NCBI GenBank assembly: GCA_002077045.2
Contig: KZ111149.1
Span: forward strand, 1,305,820 to 1,369,819
Length of the DNA stretch: 64,000 nt
Source: Rachicladosporium sp. CCFEE 5018
Lineage: Eukaryota > Ascomycota > Dothideomycetes > Cladosporiales > Cladosporiaceae
Direction: 5' to 3'
Shown piece by piece: positions 29,275 to 39,550 of this stretch (position 1 is the first letter of the stretch; each line of letters begins with the position of its first letter). Both the position numbers and the translations under genes were made by a program. The notes beneath the pieces were generated by a model. That model worked only from the letters and a program-made list of their open reading frames with translations, searched no databases and had not been told where the DNA came from.

Positions 29275-31491
29275 TTATCTACTTCTGTCTTCGCCGAGAC
29301 CCCCAGCAGTGCTGGTAGCTGCAGGTGCTTCGTCCTGGACCGTTGTCCACAGCGTGGCTACCACTGCATCCTGTATGACGGTATGTACCACTGCTGGCCC
29401 GGTCACCGTCGCGATGATCGCCTCCCCGATGACCGTAGCGATCTGGATAAGTGTCGTGGCTGGCATCTGGGCAGTTACCACCACAGCTGCCACTGGACCA
29501 TGCTGCCCTACGACTGGTAGCACGCCTGTGTCTTGGATTGGCAATCCTGATTTGCCGCCTACATCCACCTCATCGTCCTCGCTATCCTCATCCTCATCCT
29601 CATCGTCTTCGGCTGCTTCGGCTGCAGCTTTGTTGGCCGCCTGTCCTTCGAGAGCGGCCTTGGCTTGCTGTATATGACTGGCAGCCGACTGCGCTGCTTT
29701 CTCCATTTCCAGCTTCTGCTGCATCCTCGCCCGAGCCTCAGTGACAGCATTCGTAGCTGCAAGGATACTCGGCTTGTGCCACTGTTCCTGAGGCGCCATG
29801 ATTAGCTCTTTCAGGTTCTGGATGGCATTGTTCACGGCCGTCAACTCCAGCACTCCCTGGCCATTGGTGGCTTCATTCGCCGGCGCATCTCTCTCGCCGG
29901 CAAAGATGGCTTCGTGAGCGGATGCCAAGAGCAGCTTCTGCGCGTTCTTGATATTGTCGGTAAGTGGGTCAGCTGCTAATTGCATTGCGTCAATTTTCTC
30001 GTTCAGCTTTCCCATGTCGTCACTCAGTCTCTCATCTCCCAATACTTGCACCAGTTCTTGTCTCGCTGTCTCGAGACGGCTCTTCTGTTCATCTGTCAAT
30101 CGATCGCCGAAGTCTTGCATCTGTTCCGCGATTTTCGACATCGCCTGTGATGCTTTCTGCCTGGTCTCCGCAACAGTACTTCTCCAATTCTTCTTGCTCT
30201 CCTTATACTCATTCCAGAAGTCCGCTCTCTCCTGTGGATAGCTCGTCGACTTGAGCGGCACCTCCCAATCATCAAGATGCTGCTCAGCCCTCTCCAGCCA
30301 GTATCCCATCCTTTCTTCCCGATTCGGTACGCCAGCGAAGTGCACGAGTAGATCACCTCTACGGATCTGGAACGGCGCCAACGTCTCGTTGTGTTCTCCC
30401 TGATAAGCATTGAACCACCTCTGCGGCGCCGCGACCACACCCTTCTTGAACTTCGGCTCGTTCATGATGGTGTTCATTGCACTCTGGTCACGGAACACCA
30501 GCGGATCATCCGGCCTGTAGTACCTATATGACACGATCGCGCTGAAGAGATCCACTGCCCACCTGTTGACCCTGATCGGGAACACTCCATTGTTCAGCCC
30601 ATTCCAATCATTGGAGTAAAGCAGGTTCACGTCTTCGAACTCCGGCCCTGAAGGCGGCAAGAAAACCTCAACTGGAACATACGGGTTCAAGACGACGGTA
30701 TCGGCATCGACCCAGAATAGCCAGTCTAGTCGCTCGCTATCTGGTTTCGCCAACTCTCGAAGAAGTAGGCTCAAGATGTAGGCTGGCTTGCTCCACACGT
30801 CGTCCATGAGGTGCTGTCGGAGCACGTGCAAGCGATAGCCGTGCATGCGGTCATGCTGCTCGTGGGTGCGAATGGCGCGCTCCCAGTAGCTGTTGCCGTT
30901 GAAAAGTATGGTGCATTTGCCCACACGGGTGCGAGCCCCGAGGCGTTCAGACTCAGGAAGCCCTTCGGATATGGACTCACCTCCCAGAGCTGCTGTCGAA
31001 GATGTCGCTGCTTTCGAGCCAGTCTTGCTGGCGAGAGTTCGATTTGTGCCAGGCTTGTCAGTCTTGCTGGCGTATGGGTTCCAGTACTGCAGCTTGTCGG
31101 TCACCGCGTGGTGCAGATCTGACAGTGCATCCTTCACAGATGGACCGTCTGCCTCTTCGTCTTCTTCGCTTCCTTCTTCGACCAAATCAGGCTGTCCGTA
31201 TGCATTAGGTTCACTCATCACTCCGCCTGACGCTGGGTCATATATAGCACCAGCTCGTAGCTGTGAGATGTCCTCTGTCGGGCCAAGGGATGGGGTGACC
31301 AGCCAGCCGAGCAGTATACACCCAGCGGCGAGCGAGGCAATCTTGAGTCGACTGCTCGAGCATAGGCCCTTTCTCGAGCGACCTGGTCGAAGCCATTGAG
31401 GTAGAGATCCGGGCGATATGGGTGAAGCGGGAGATACAGGCGATCGATCTCGATAAGTCGTCGCTTCGGAGGACGAGCGATGGGACGACAT
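29275..31491 (-). CDS. GT34 galactosyl/mannosyltransferase (Gma12/Mnn10 type) with long C-terminal extension
   Basis: Single exon, 738 residues from the ATG at 31491 (MSSHRSSSEATTYRDRS). Type II membrane topology: a cytoplasmic Ser/Pro-rich tail, an anchor at about residues 50-66 (IASLAAGCILLGWLV), then a luminal stem. The catalytic domain spans about residues 185-440, with WVDADTVVLNP carrying the DxD metal and nucleotide-sugar site (Asp262, Asp264), plus YSNDWNGLNNGVFPIR and FRDQSAMNTI, all typical of family GT34. Related Golgi enzymes add alpha-1,2-galactose or alpha-1,6-mannose to N-glycan outer chains. The region after residue 440 is a coiled-coil extension, then an acidic run, then an unusual Val/Thr-rich tail. 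Typical GT34 enzymes end near 400 residues. Confidence 0.9.
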   Translation of the reverse strand: MSSHRSSSEATTYRDRSPVSPASPISPGSLPQWLRPGRSRKGLCSSSRLKIASLAAGCILLGWLVTPSLGPTEDISQLRAGAIYDPASGGVMSEPNAYGQPDLVEEGSEEDEEADGPSVKDALSDLHHAVTDKLQYWNPYASKTDKPGTNRTLASKTGSKAATSSTAALGGESISEGLPESERLGARTRVGKCTILFNGNSYWERAIRTHEQHDRMHGYRLHVLRQHLMDDVWSKPAYILSLLLRELAKPDSERLDWLFWVDADTVVLNPYVPVEVFLPPSGPEFEDVNLLYSNDWNGLNNGVFPIRVNRWAVDLFSAIVSYRYYRPDDPLVFRDQSAMNTIMNEPKFKKGVVAAPQRWFNAYQGEHNETLAPFQIRRGDLLVHFAGVPNREERMGYWLERAEQHLDDWEVPLKSTSYPQERADFWNEYKESKKNWRSTVAETRQKASQAMSKIAEQMQDFGDRLTDEQKSRLETARQELVQVLGDERLSDDMGKLNEKIDAMQLAADPLTDNIKNAQKLLLASAHEAIFAGERDAPANEATNGQGVLELTAVNNAIQNLKELIMAPQEQWHKPSILAATNAVTEARARMQQKLEMEKAAQSAASHIQQAKAALEGQAANKAAAEAAEDDEDEDEDSEDDEVDVGGKSGLPIQDTGVLPVVGQHGPVAAVVVTAQMPATTLIQIATVIGEAIIATVTGPAVVHTVIQDAVVATLWTTVQDEAPAATSTAGGLGEDRSR

Positions 31492-32050
31492 CGTTGAAAG
31501 ATGCGGCTTTGTGAGGAGACTAGACGGTAAGCACCTTCTCGAAGTCCAATGCTGAGATGTTAGATTGGCCCAGTCAGTACGTGATGCGGGAGGAATGTTT
31601 ACATACCAGTGTCGCGACACGGCCTGCAAGGCATTGCGGAGCTTCACGACTCACCTTGCACTGACACAGGGGCTGATTTCGTATTACTTTTCTGGATCTA
31701 CTGGAAACACTACTCTAGGGTATACGGGCGCTGCGAAGATTCTCCTGTGCGCCATGCCACTCCGATTAGCACCATCTCTTCACCTGTACCCAAGCCATCG
31801 CTTGCGCAGGATACCCAACACGCCACCCAAGAAGTATTTTGGTACGCTCTAAGGCCGTGCAACCGACAAACAGGATCAACGCATCCTCCAAACATTGAGC
31901 ATGAGCGCAGTATCAGGCGCGGAGAGCGATACTCTTCGCCCAGCCCAGAAGTGGACTCAAATGCGCCGTGGTGATCGCACCACGTGCGACCGCAGCAACT
32001 CCAACATCTCCTTCCCACTCATGCATGACGTCTCACTGACACACCCACAC
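31492..32050. other. Intergenic, no supported gene
   Basis: About 560 bp between two minus-strand genes; overlapping short frames on both strands without character. Confidence 0.5.
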
Positions 32051-35000
32051 TTACTCGGACATCCCAGCGCTCCCCACACTGGTCTCCTCGTCATCTCCGC
32101 CCAGAAACTGCCTGTTGTTGCGCGGCGTCGCATACCTGTCAACAGGAACAGGAGGCACGACCGCGTTCCTGATGATGTTGCGCATAGGAGTGGTCATTGG
32201 CTGTACGCCAACTCTCTGCGGACGACTGCGCCTGGGCTGCGTATCAGACACCCCCACAGCCGCATTCGCCCGACCGCGAGGCGAGCGGCGTGGCGGTGGC
32301 GGCATTTCCGAAGCGCGCGTGGTAGGCGAGGACAACTCGCCATTTAACCGGCGTATATTGGCCGTTGTGAGACGGGCGTGGGCTATTGTGAGGCGAGGGA
32401 CTTGCTGGTGTGGTCGCCTCGCTCCAGCTGCCGAAGACGAGTCGTGATCATCTTCCTTTCTACCGTTCCGGCGATGACGATGCCGACGAGAATCATTCGT
32501 GGTCATGCTGCTCGATCTGACAGCTGGAGGGTCAGTGAGCTGGCTGTCGAGGGCTCGCTGGCGATGGCTTCCATTCGCCCCGTTCGAGCGCACACGAGAT
32601 GTAGTCGGTTGGCGGGACTGCTGGACTGACTTCTCGTCTTCGTAGAGGATCTCGTCCTCTGCTGCTGCGCTTTGCTGCTGCGCACAACCACGGCCTGGCG
32701 TGAAGGGTGGCTGGTCGTCATCATCCTCGTCATCTTCATCGTCGCTGTCGACCTCACTGAAATGCCGATCCTTGATCATGTCCTCGTCTGACTCAACAAC
32801 TTCCTCCTTCTTCTCCATCTCATTCCCCTCGCTGTCAAACTCGACCTTATCATCCGGCTCGTGCTCAGTCACGTCGGTGATCTCGGTAGCATTGTCGCGG
32901 AAGACCTCATCGTCCACGTCGTCGCCCTTGAGCAGACCATTGATGAGATCCCAGCGCGGCTCCACTCCATAGCGCAGCTTCTCTTCGTACGTGCCATCTT
33001 CGACCCTGCGCAAGCGACAGCGCTTCTTCGCCTTGATGTGCAAGGCTTTCTGAAGGTTCTCGTCGTCGTACATCGAGGCATTGTGAACTAGCGCATTGTG
33101 GTACTCGACTTCGAAAGCTCGCTGCCGCTTCTTGCTGTCCCATGAGTTCCACTTCTTCTTGTGATCGATACGGAGGTCCCTCCAGATCGCCTCGTCAGAC
33201 TTGACGGGTTCCCTGAGATGCCATGCTACATCGCCATCACGGTTGTTTGGACGCCATACCCGCGGCAGACCCTTGACTGGGACTGGACCAGAGGTGGGCG
33301 GGGTCTGTTTTGGCGGTGAATTTGACGAGCGTATCAGGGCCGTTGGGGTTTGCGTATCCTCAACCTCCGAGGAACTATCGCGAACAAGTGATGTATTCTG
33401 CTTGTCGAGGACAGACGTCAATGCAGCTATCGGTGCATCAATTTGGGCAAGCCCCGCCACCACATCACAATGCGCGCGACTAGAGGAGGCGATGGCTGCA
33501 TTGATATTCTGGCTTTGCGTAGAATCGTAGTTCCCCACAGCTGCCGCCTGTGCCAGGGAAGCCTGCTGTTTGGCAGCATGCACCTCAGCTATGTAAGGTG
33601 GCGGATCTTGCGTTGCGGGTGTAAGACTTATTTGTGAGTCGCGAGCTTCTCTGGCGAGACGCTGAGAACGAGTATTCATCGGATCCTGCGTCTGGAAAGC
33701 CACGGACGACTCTTGAGAGTTCTCCAGAGCAGGCGCTTCCGACTCGGCGGCAGGCGCTGGTCCAGAGATAGTCGGATGAGACTCATCCATCATACGCTCC
33801 GTAGCGACTGAGGCGTTCTGAGTTGCCCTCACCCGGCTGGGAGAGGGAACGCACACTTCCTGTAGCACGCGGATGCTTGAAGGTGTGGTCGTCTCGGGTT
33901 GAAGGGGTGCGTCCAGCATGGCGAGATCTTCCGCAGCTGTGTCATCTCCGTAATGCGAGTTCGCAGTGTCCACTTCGTCTTCCTGTACATCGGTAGCAGC
34001 AGCCTTGCTTGATTCGCCGTCTTGCGGAGCCAGAACATTGGCCTCATCCTGTGCCACAGCCACTGCGGGTGTCACGGCTGACCCAAAGTGAGCTTCATGG
34101 AAAGCCTCGAGCTCATCAGGATCTGTGAGCGCCTGCGAGGCCACGGGGACGGATCTATTCTGGCGTGGAGACCTCCGCGGTCCTGTTGCTGGCACTGCAG
34201 GGCGCGCGCGAGCTCTGCCATTTCCGCGGCCGAGATCGAATGTTTGCTGACCATCTGCGCCAGGAGCAAGTCTGAAACGGGACACAGCTGGAGGACCTCG
34301 CGATCTTGGCTCACGTGGATTTGCGCCCGAGGTACCGGCACCAGCAGTGACCGGAGGTATAGACGGCGTCTGATGCGACGCAGCGTGCGCTGTGGCATCG
34401 GTGGGTGATGTTGCCGGAGGGGAGCTCGAGACCAATGTAGGTGACTGCTGCTCAGCGGGAGGTGCGGCCGACTCCGACATAGCAGTTTCCAGGTCACGCA
34501 GCATCTTGCCCACAGTGCGAGTAGCAGAAGCATCATCAGTCTGCTGGCTGCTAGCGGTGCTGTTGACGGAAGCGTTGCCACTCAGCAGCTTCACCTGTTT
34601 CTCGTACGCCTTGTGCTTTTTTCCGATCAACGCAATGTCCCATTGACGGAAGTACTTTTGATGCAGCTGTGCCAGCGACATGTCTTCGCGAACAGCGCGA
34701 CGCAATCTGCAGCCGTCTTTCGCGCTCCAGATCTCAAGATGTACGGTGTCGTCCGGGTAGGTATGCTCGTCCGTCACAACTCTCCAGGCCGCCGCCTGCC
34801 ACCTCCGGAACTTCTTTTCCACTGCGTCCGCTGATCTTCCCGGAATCTTCGTCTCTTTTGCGTCCTTGCCATCCTTGACCGCCCTCGAGATCAGGTCACG
34901 CTCCTGCTGGGTCCAGGATTGATCATACCGATGTCCTGTGGGCTGGACCTGTGAGCTGCTCGGCTGAGAGCTCGGAGGCTGAGAGACGCGTGGCTGAGAT

Positions 35001-36529
35001 GACCCATCTCCAGGATCTGCTTGTACCTGCTTCTTCATGCCGTACTTCTGCACCAGCAACCTCGTACGGCCTCGAATAGCACTGGCAGTGCGGCCAGTGA
35101 TCAGGCCATCCTTCACCAGCGTCGCAGCAGTAGTTCCATTCTCGGCGGCGTGGCGCAAAATATCGTCCTCCAGTCTCGTCCACAGCACCTTTGAGCCGCG
35201 TGGAACGCGCGATCCGGAACCATTGAGTTCCGATCTGTGCGTCTTTCCTCCAGACCTCCCTGGGCTCGAACCTAGACCTGATGAGCTGCGTATCTGCTGA
35301 CTAGACGGTTGAGCGGCGGAGCGCGACGCGCTTGTCGCAAAGGCTGGCCTGGAGACTTGTGGCTCGTCGTCATCCTCAATATCATCGTCCTGGTCGGCGG
35401 GATAGTCCTGCAGGAAGACTTCATCCTGAGCGTTGGCCTCAGCAGTGGATGGAGGTAGAAACGCGGGCCGGCTCGGCGCCGGTGCGGTGCGGTTCGTGGA
35501 AGGTGTAGTGGAAGGACTGGGCCTTGGGCGCTGAGCGGAGTCAGGATGCTCTTGAGAGAAGCCAGGGCGTGGTCGCGACTCTGGCTGGGTGGGGATGAGC
35601 GAGTCCTGGGTGTTAGAAATGTTGGTGGTCGGTTGAATATGAAGGCTAGTATCTTGATTGGTGCCGACGTAACGGCCAACGCTCTTTCTTGCGGCAGACT
35701 CGGATGCGCGGCGCTTCCTCTTTCGCGTCGTGGACGCACCTTGCCCTGCGGTTTCGTCTGTCGACAGATCCTTCTGCCCATCCTGGGGTTCGCGCATTGT
35801 CGACTGTGATCGCTGTGGCGGTACAGCGCTGCTGGATGTGCTGGCCCCGTTTGTGGCTAAGCGAGTCGCCTGCGCCAAACCTCGACGCTGACGTCCTGAC
35901 TGCGGGAGGGCGGGTATGGTAAAGCCCTGAGCATCCAATCGCCTCACCTGCTGGCCGTTCGCTGCCTGCTGTCCTATCGTCGTGCCTCCATTTTCACGTG
36001 ACGGTAATGGCGCGTCCGGATCTAGCTCTGCCGCACTGCCACTTTTGCGCTGCTGCTCCTGCCTTAGCAGGTCGGCTCGCTGCTCCTCGGTGAGAGCTGC
36101 CTGATTGTACTTGTCTGGACGGAGCGAAGTGTTTGGCGCAACGGAGCTGAGGCGGTCCCGCGCGTTCTGTACGACGTAGAGCACGCGCTCGTTGGGAGGC
36201 ATGTCGCGGGAGTAGATTGTGCCAACGAGATCGCGATGGTCGATGACAGCATGGTCGCGGGTCTCCAGGCGGTGGAAGTAGCCTGCGGGTGCAGAATCTT
36301 TCTTGCCGGACTCCTCCCAGCGGCGATCGATCTCGTCCCAGAGGGCACCAAAGCTGTCTTTGGGGTTGGCGGGTACAAGAAGCGAGTACACCTTCTGTTT
36401 CTTGCCGCCCGGAGATTGCGTAGGCTGGTCCTCAGGAGCGGGATTGCGAGGTGTGCCGATGTGCACCGTAAACGATACCATCAGTTCTGGCACCCCACCC
36501 GGTGGCGGCATCGCGGCCGCGCCGGCCAT
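32051..36529 (-). CDS. Large nuclear protein with Myb/SANT-like segments
   Basis: Single exon, 1,492 residues from the ATG at 36529 (MAGAAAMPPPGGVPEL). The first 140 residues form a compact domain that could be beta-grasp-like (SFTVHIGTP, KVYSLLVPANPKDSFGALWDEI). Three segments look Myb/SANT-like: about 445-495 (VLWTRLEDDILRHAAENG), about 540-578 (SWTQQERDLISRAVKDGKD) and about 597-645 (WSAKDGCRLRRAVREDM). The long middle is Ser/Gln/Pro-rich and probably disordered. Near the C-terminus a conserved-looking block (LPRVWRPNNRDGDVAWHL, then WDSKKRQRAFEVEYHNA) precedes acidic and basic tracts. Such architecture fits a chromatin or DNA-binding factor; no specific family could be named. The start is uncertain because the frame stays open upstream to 36808. 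Confidence 0.8.
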   Translation of the reverse strand: MAGAAAMPPPGGVPELMVSFTVHIGTPRNPAPEDQPTQSPGGKKQKVYSLLVPANPKDSFGALWDEIDRRWEESGKKDSAPAGYFHRLETRDHAVIDHRDLVGTIYSRDMPPNERVLYVVQNARDRLSSVAPNTSLRPDKYNQAALTEEQRADLLRQEQQRKSGSAAELDPDAPLPSRENGGTTIGQQAANGQQVRRLDAQGFTIPALPQSGRQRRGLAQATRLATNGASTSSSAVPPQRSQSTMREPQDGQKDLSTDETAGQGASTTRKRKRRASESAARKSVGRYVGTNQDTSLHIQPTTNISNTQDSLIPTQPESRPRPGFSQEHPDSAQRPRPSPSTTPSTNRTAPAPSRPAFLPPSTAEANAQDEVFLQDYPADQDDDIEDDDEPQVSRPAFATSASRSAAQPSSQQIRSSSGLGSSPGRSGGKTHRSELNGSGSRVPRGSKVLWTRLEDDILRHAAENGTTAATLVKDGLITGRTASAIRGRTRLLVQKYGMKKQVQADPGDGSSQPRVSQPPSSQPSSSQVQPTGHRYDQSWTQQERDLISRAVKDGKDAKETKIPGRSADAVEKKFRRWQAAAWRVVTDEHTYPDDTVHLEIWSAKDGCRLRRAVREDMSLAQLHQKYFRQWDIALIGKKHKAYEKQVKLLSGNASVNSTASSQQTDDASATRTVGKMLRDLETAMSESAAPPAEQQSPTLVSSSPPATSPTDATAHAASHQTPSIPPVTAGAGTSGANPREPRSRGPPAVSRFRLAPGADGQQTFDLGRGNGRARARPAVPATGPRRSPRQNRSVPVASQALTDPDELEAFHEAHFGSAVTPAVAVAQDEANVLAPQDGESSKAAATDVQEDEVDTANSHYGDDTAAEDLAMLDAPLQPETTTPSSIRVLQEVCVPSPSRVRATQNASVATERMMDESHPTISGPAPAAESEAPALENSQESSVAFQTQDPMNTRSQRLAREARDSQISLTPATQDPPPYIAEVHAAKQQASLAQAAAVGNYDSTQSQNINAAIASSSRAHCDVVAGLAQIDAPIAALTSVLDKQNTSLVRDSSSEVEDTQTPTALIRSSNSPPKQTPPTSGPVPVKGLPRVWRPNNRDGDVAWHLREPVKSDEAIWRDLRIDHKKKWNSWDSKKRQRAFEVEYHNALVHNASMYDDENLQKALHIKAKKRCRLRRVEDGTYEEKLRYGVEPRWDLINGLLKGDDVDDEVFRDNATEITDVTEHEPDDKVEFDSEGNEMEKKEEVVESDEDMIKDRHFSEVDSDDEDDEDDDDQPPFTPGRGCAQQQSAAAEDEILYEDEKSVQQSRQPTTSRVRSNGANGSHRQRALDSQLTDPPAVRSSSMTTNDSRRHRHRRNGRKEDDHDSSSAAGARRPHQQVPRLTIAHARLTTANIRRLNGELSSPTTRASEMPPPPRRSPRGRANAAVGVSDTQPRRSRPQRVGVQPMTTPMRNIIRNAVVPPVPVDRYATPRNNRQFLGGDDEETSVGSAGMSE

Positions 36530-36915
36530 GACGGAGATGCTTGCAGCTAGTGAAGTGATGACATGAGAAGTGAGCGATGAGGCTAGCGATGATGGTAGCG
36601 ATGTGGGTGTATGTACAAAGTACGGCAATGCAGTGAGGAGAGGGAGGACTCGAAGGTCGGAGTGAGCCAACCTCACGAGAGCTAAATTACGAACGCGGTA
36701 GCGCGAGAGCTTCGTGTTCGCGGGGCAAGCGTGGGGGTGTCTCTTTGTGATATATCGCATTGAACTACAACGATACACTGGATACACCATATCTACGTAC
36801 ATACCCAATGCGTGTGCTACACCCTACAGACCTTTCTTCGCAGAGCTTCCTAGGCTCCGCTGTTACACACGCTATCTCGCCGGTCAGGTCTGACTGAATC
36901 ATGGGGCTCGGACTT
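36530..36915. other. Intergenic, no supported gene
   Basis: About 390 bp upstream of the large SANT-like gene; nothing recognised. Confidence 0.5.
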
Positions 36916-37692
36916 TCAGGCAGATTTCAGAGCAGACTTGTCCTCGATCTCGCTCTCCGCCATCTGTTGAAGCATACCTTCAGTCTCCTCCAGCCAGGCA
37001 CTCCATCCATACACTTTCTGTGCCAGCATCCGCAGTGTCACCGGCATGTTGGGGTCACCCCAAGTCTCCTGGATTCTTTGGCCTGTCCTCGAAACCGTCA
37101 GGGCGAACTCGTTGTTCAACTTGGCGAAGCGGATGCATTCAAAGTTGTTCAATGCATTCCAACATGGTGGGAGGACCTTGGCTGTTTCGGCTTCTACCAT
37201 AAAATGGACGAACGCTACCGTAGACGAGGCTGACTTGCCGTCGTGGATCGTGTTAGCCATCGCACTGCCGGTATAGTCGCGAACGTCCTCTTGATGCATG
37301 CGCAGGCAGTCGATGAGAAGCTTGTAAGTCTCGATCTCAGATAGATTGTGGAGAAACGTGCCTTCACGCAAAGCGGTGAACGGCTCCTCTTTCAGACCGA
37401 TCTCAGATCCAGTGGACACTTTCCTTAGCAGACGTGCTCTGGACTCCTCTGAATCGAAATCGGCGCCCAGCAAGTCCCACATCTCGTCCCCGGGGAGTGG
37501 ATTATTGGGATCCGGGTAGGCAGCCGTTGTCTGAGCCATGATCTTGCAGGATCTCTTGTGCGCAGACCATTGTGCTCTCTGGCATTCCTTACCGCAGTAC
37601 TTCATTAGCTTACATCGGCCGCAGACGAGCAGTGGTACGTCCTTGGCGCCGCCATTGTCACATTCGTCAGAGGCTTTCTCGTGTGCTGACAT
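36916..37692 (-). CDS. MYND-finger protein, tandem copy 1
   Basis: Single exon, 258 residues from the ATG at 37692. An N-terminal MYND-type zinc finger is visible at residues 11-49 (C24-x2-C27, C33-x3-C37, H45, C49), but the first Cys pair is reduced to Cys11 alone. The rest is the fungal domain that usually follows such fingers: HNLSEIETYKLLIDCLRMHQ, TAKVLPPCWN, then RIQETWGDPNMPVTLRMLAQ. MYND domains mediate protein contacts, often in transcription regulation. It is the first of three related genes in a row on this strand; copies at 38323 and 39551 share the same two-domain plan but have an intron this copy lacks. Confidence 0.85.
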   Translation of the reverse strand: MSAHEKASDECDNGGAKDVPLLVCGRCKLMKYCGKECQRAQWSAHKRSCKIMAQTTAAYPDPNNPLPGDEMWDLLGADFDSEESRARLLRKVSTGSEIGLKEEPFTALREGTFLHNLSEIETYKLLIDCLRMHQEDVRDYTGSAMANTIHDGKSASSTVAFVHFMVEAETAKVLPPCWNALNNFECIRFAKLNNEFALTVSRTGQRIQETWGDPNMPVTLRMLAQKVYGWSAWLEETEGMLQQMAESEIEDKSALKSA

Positions 37693-38322
37693 AGTGTCGG
37701 GAGCTGTGGAGATCAACTGTACGTCTTGTGAAAGTAGTGCGGAGGTGATGTCTTTTATCAACTTCTGTCGCGCAGTGAGTCAACTCACTAGGTCTCACTA
37801 GGTCTCAAATCCTGCCTGGACTTTCGGCCAGGATTTACACATCACTTTGATGGAGCTCGCATGGTGGACTGGTCTTTTCTAGGCTTAGGCTCATTTGCTT
37901 CCTCGTTCGTTGTCTCAGTGCCTACCGTGGCAGAGAAGAGGATTGCTCCCGCGCGTAATGAGTCCACCCATAGTCAAGGGATATCTGACACTGATCCAGT
38001 TTGCTCGATGGGATTCCGTAGCCTACTATGCAATCCTGCTTTGCCAACTGATCTAAGGCGGTCTGTCCAACCAGAGTGTCGCCGATCTCGTATAGAGCTG
38101 GCATGCTTACGACCTTCATATAGCTCGCCATGCCAGGCACGAGACTGCTACTGCTTACTTGCTGGTAGTCTGGTACCAATTTTAGAACCCACCGACCAAG
38201 CGTCCCTTTCCAGCTTCAGCTTTCACCATACTTCCCAGCGTGTCTCCTATCTCGGGAAACGGCACCGATCAGTACACCACCTTCGCCAGCATCCTCAACT
38301 TCATGGGCATGTAGTGATCCTT
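37693..38322. other. Intergenic between MYND copies 1 and 2, with a decayed tail of copy 2
   Basis: Directly after the stop of copy 2, about 20 codons still read like the family (YMPMKLRMLAKVVY) up to about 38262 before a second stop. A 10-bp direct repeat (ctcactaggt, two copies) lies at 37784-37803. Confidence 0.5.
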
Positions 38323-39056
38323 TCACGTCTCCTGGATGTCCGCCTTCTCCTGCGCGCAACCGAGAGAGAAGCCATTCTCGCTGGCCGAGAAGTGCAAGCA
38401 GTCGGCGATACTGGAGTCCTTCCACCAGGGAGGCAAGACCTGAGCCTTCTCCGCCTTCGCGATGAACTTGCGGAAGGCCGGGACCGAGGAAGGCTCGGAG
38501 TTGTAGATGGTGCCGACCATGGTGTCGCCAGCAAATGAGTAGGTGTCTTCCTGGCGCATGCGCAAGCAGTCGATGAAGAGTCTGTAGGTTGTAGCTTGGG
38601 GGAGGTTGTGGCTGGAGGGTACATTGTGAGCTGAGCGTTCTCGTCACTGGTGAACGCACGGGCAGAAAGGAAAGCTTACAGGAATTTATTCTGCTGAAGC
38701 GCAGTGATCGGCTTTTCCACCAACTTCGGACTGCTCGCGAACTCGGTCGGCTTGCCAAAGGACTGGTTCTTCAACATTCCATGGAAGGACTGCGATTCGT
38801 CTTTCCCGAGCATGGTGCCTAACAGATCGGAAAGACTGAGCTGGGCTTGCGGAGGTGAAGACGGCTCTTCTGGGCTATCAGAGACCTTGGAGCTGAGCAG
38901 ACCACCGCGCGCAAGGATCTTGCGCTCTTTCTTGTGCTGAGACTTCCAGTGCGACGTCTGGCAGGTCTTGACGCAGTATTTGGTAATTTTGCATTTCGCG
39001 CAAGAGAGGAAAGACTTGTCGGCAGCGCCGCATGCAGCGCATCTGGAGGCGTCCAT
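38323..39056 (-). CDS. MYND-finger protein, tandem copy 2, truncated by a nonsense codon
   Basis: Two exons, 39056-38680 and 38611-38323, 221 residues; the 68-nt intron (GTAAGC...CTCCAG, phase 2) joins TALQQNKF-L to HNLPQATTYRLFIDCLR. The finger has Cys6, Cys9, Cys19, Cys22, Cys28, Cys32 and His41, but its last Cys is missing (HKKE). The protein stops at ADIQET with TGA at 38323-38325 exactly where copy 1 has Trp in ETWGD. The 20 codons after the stop still read YMPMKLRMLAKVVY, which is family sequence, so the stop is a recent TGG to TGA change. It may be a pseudogene or a shortened functional protein. Confidence 0.75.
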
Positions 39057-39550
39057 GTTGATCGTTGATTGGAGGTGGATCTGTTCTGGCAGTTGCGTGG
39101 TGTTGTGGCTGCCGTTGGGCGGCTGCAAAACTTTCACTTTGCCTTAGCCTCCCCTGTAAACGCCAAGGTTCACATCCACGACGAAGGTGCGACTGATCAT
39201 CGCCATCTAGGAGCACGGAAGTGAACAGTGCTCGTTGAGCATCTTTAAGATTGGGGTTCGAGATCAGTGCTGCCTTGCACATCGCAACTCAATAAGGGCA
39301 GGCTTGTGGGGCAGCCACTACTGGTATGTGGGTGCAAGTGGAGTGTGAGGATCGGTAGAAGAGAGGAGATCATTGTGCTCACTGCCTCTTCTCCTGTAAC
39401 AGTCCAATAATGGCATTCGGCGTCAAGCATCATTCGTGGGTACGTGACAAATGCGTCGCTGTCCACACTTCGGCATGAACAGCTAGCCAGCGTTCAGCAT
39501 CGACCACCTCACACCTTCTTCATTCCCTCTCGTGACGCAGCTGCTTTCTT
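39057..39550. other. Intergenic, no supported gene
   Basis: About 490 bp between MYND copies 2 and 3; short frames only. Confidence 0.5.

Noticed and set aside
37861..38538. 225-codon plus-strand frame opposite MYND copy 2
   Set aside because: Antisense of the MYND coding exon and of intergenic sequence; the minus strand has clear family homology to the other copies.
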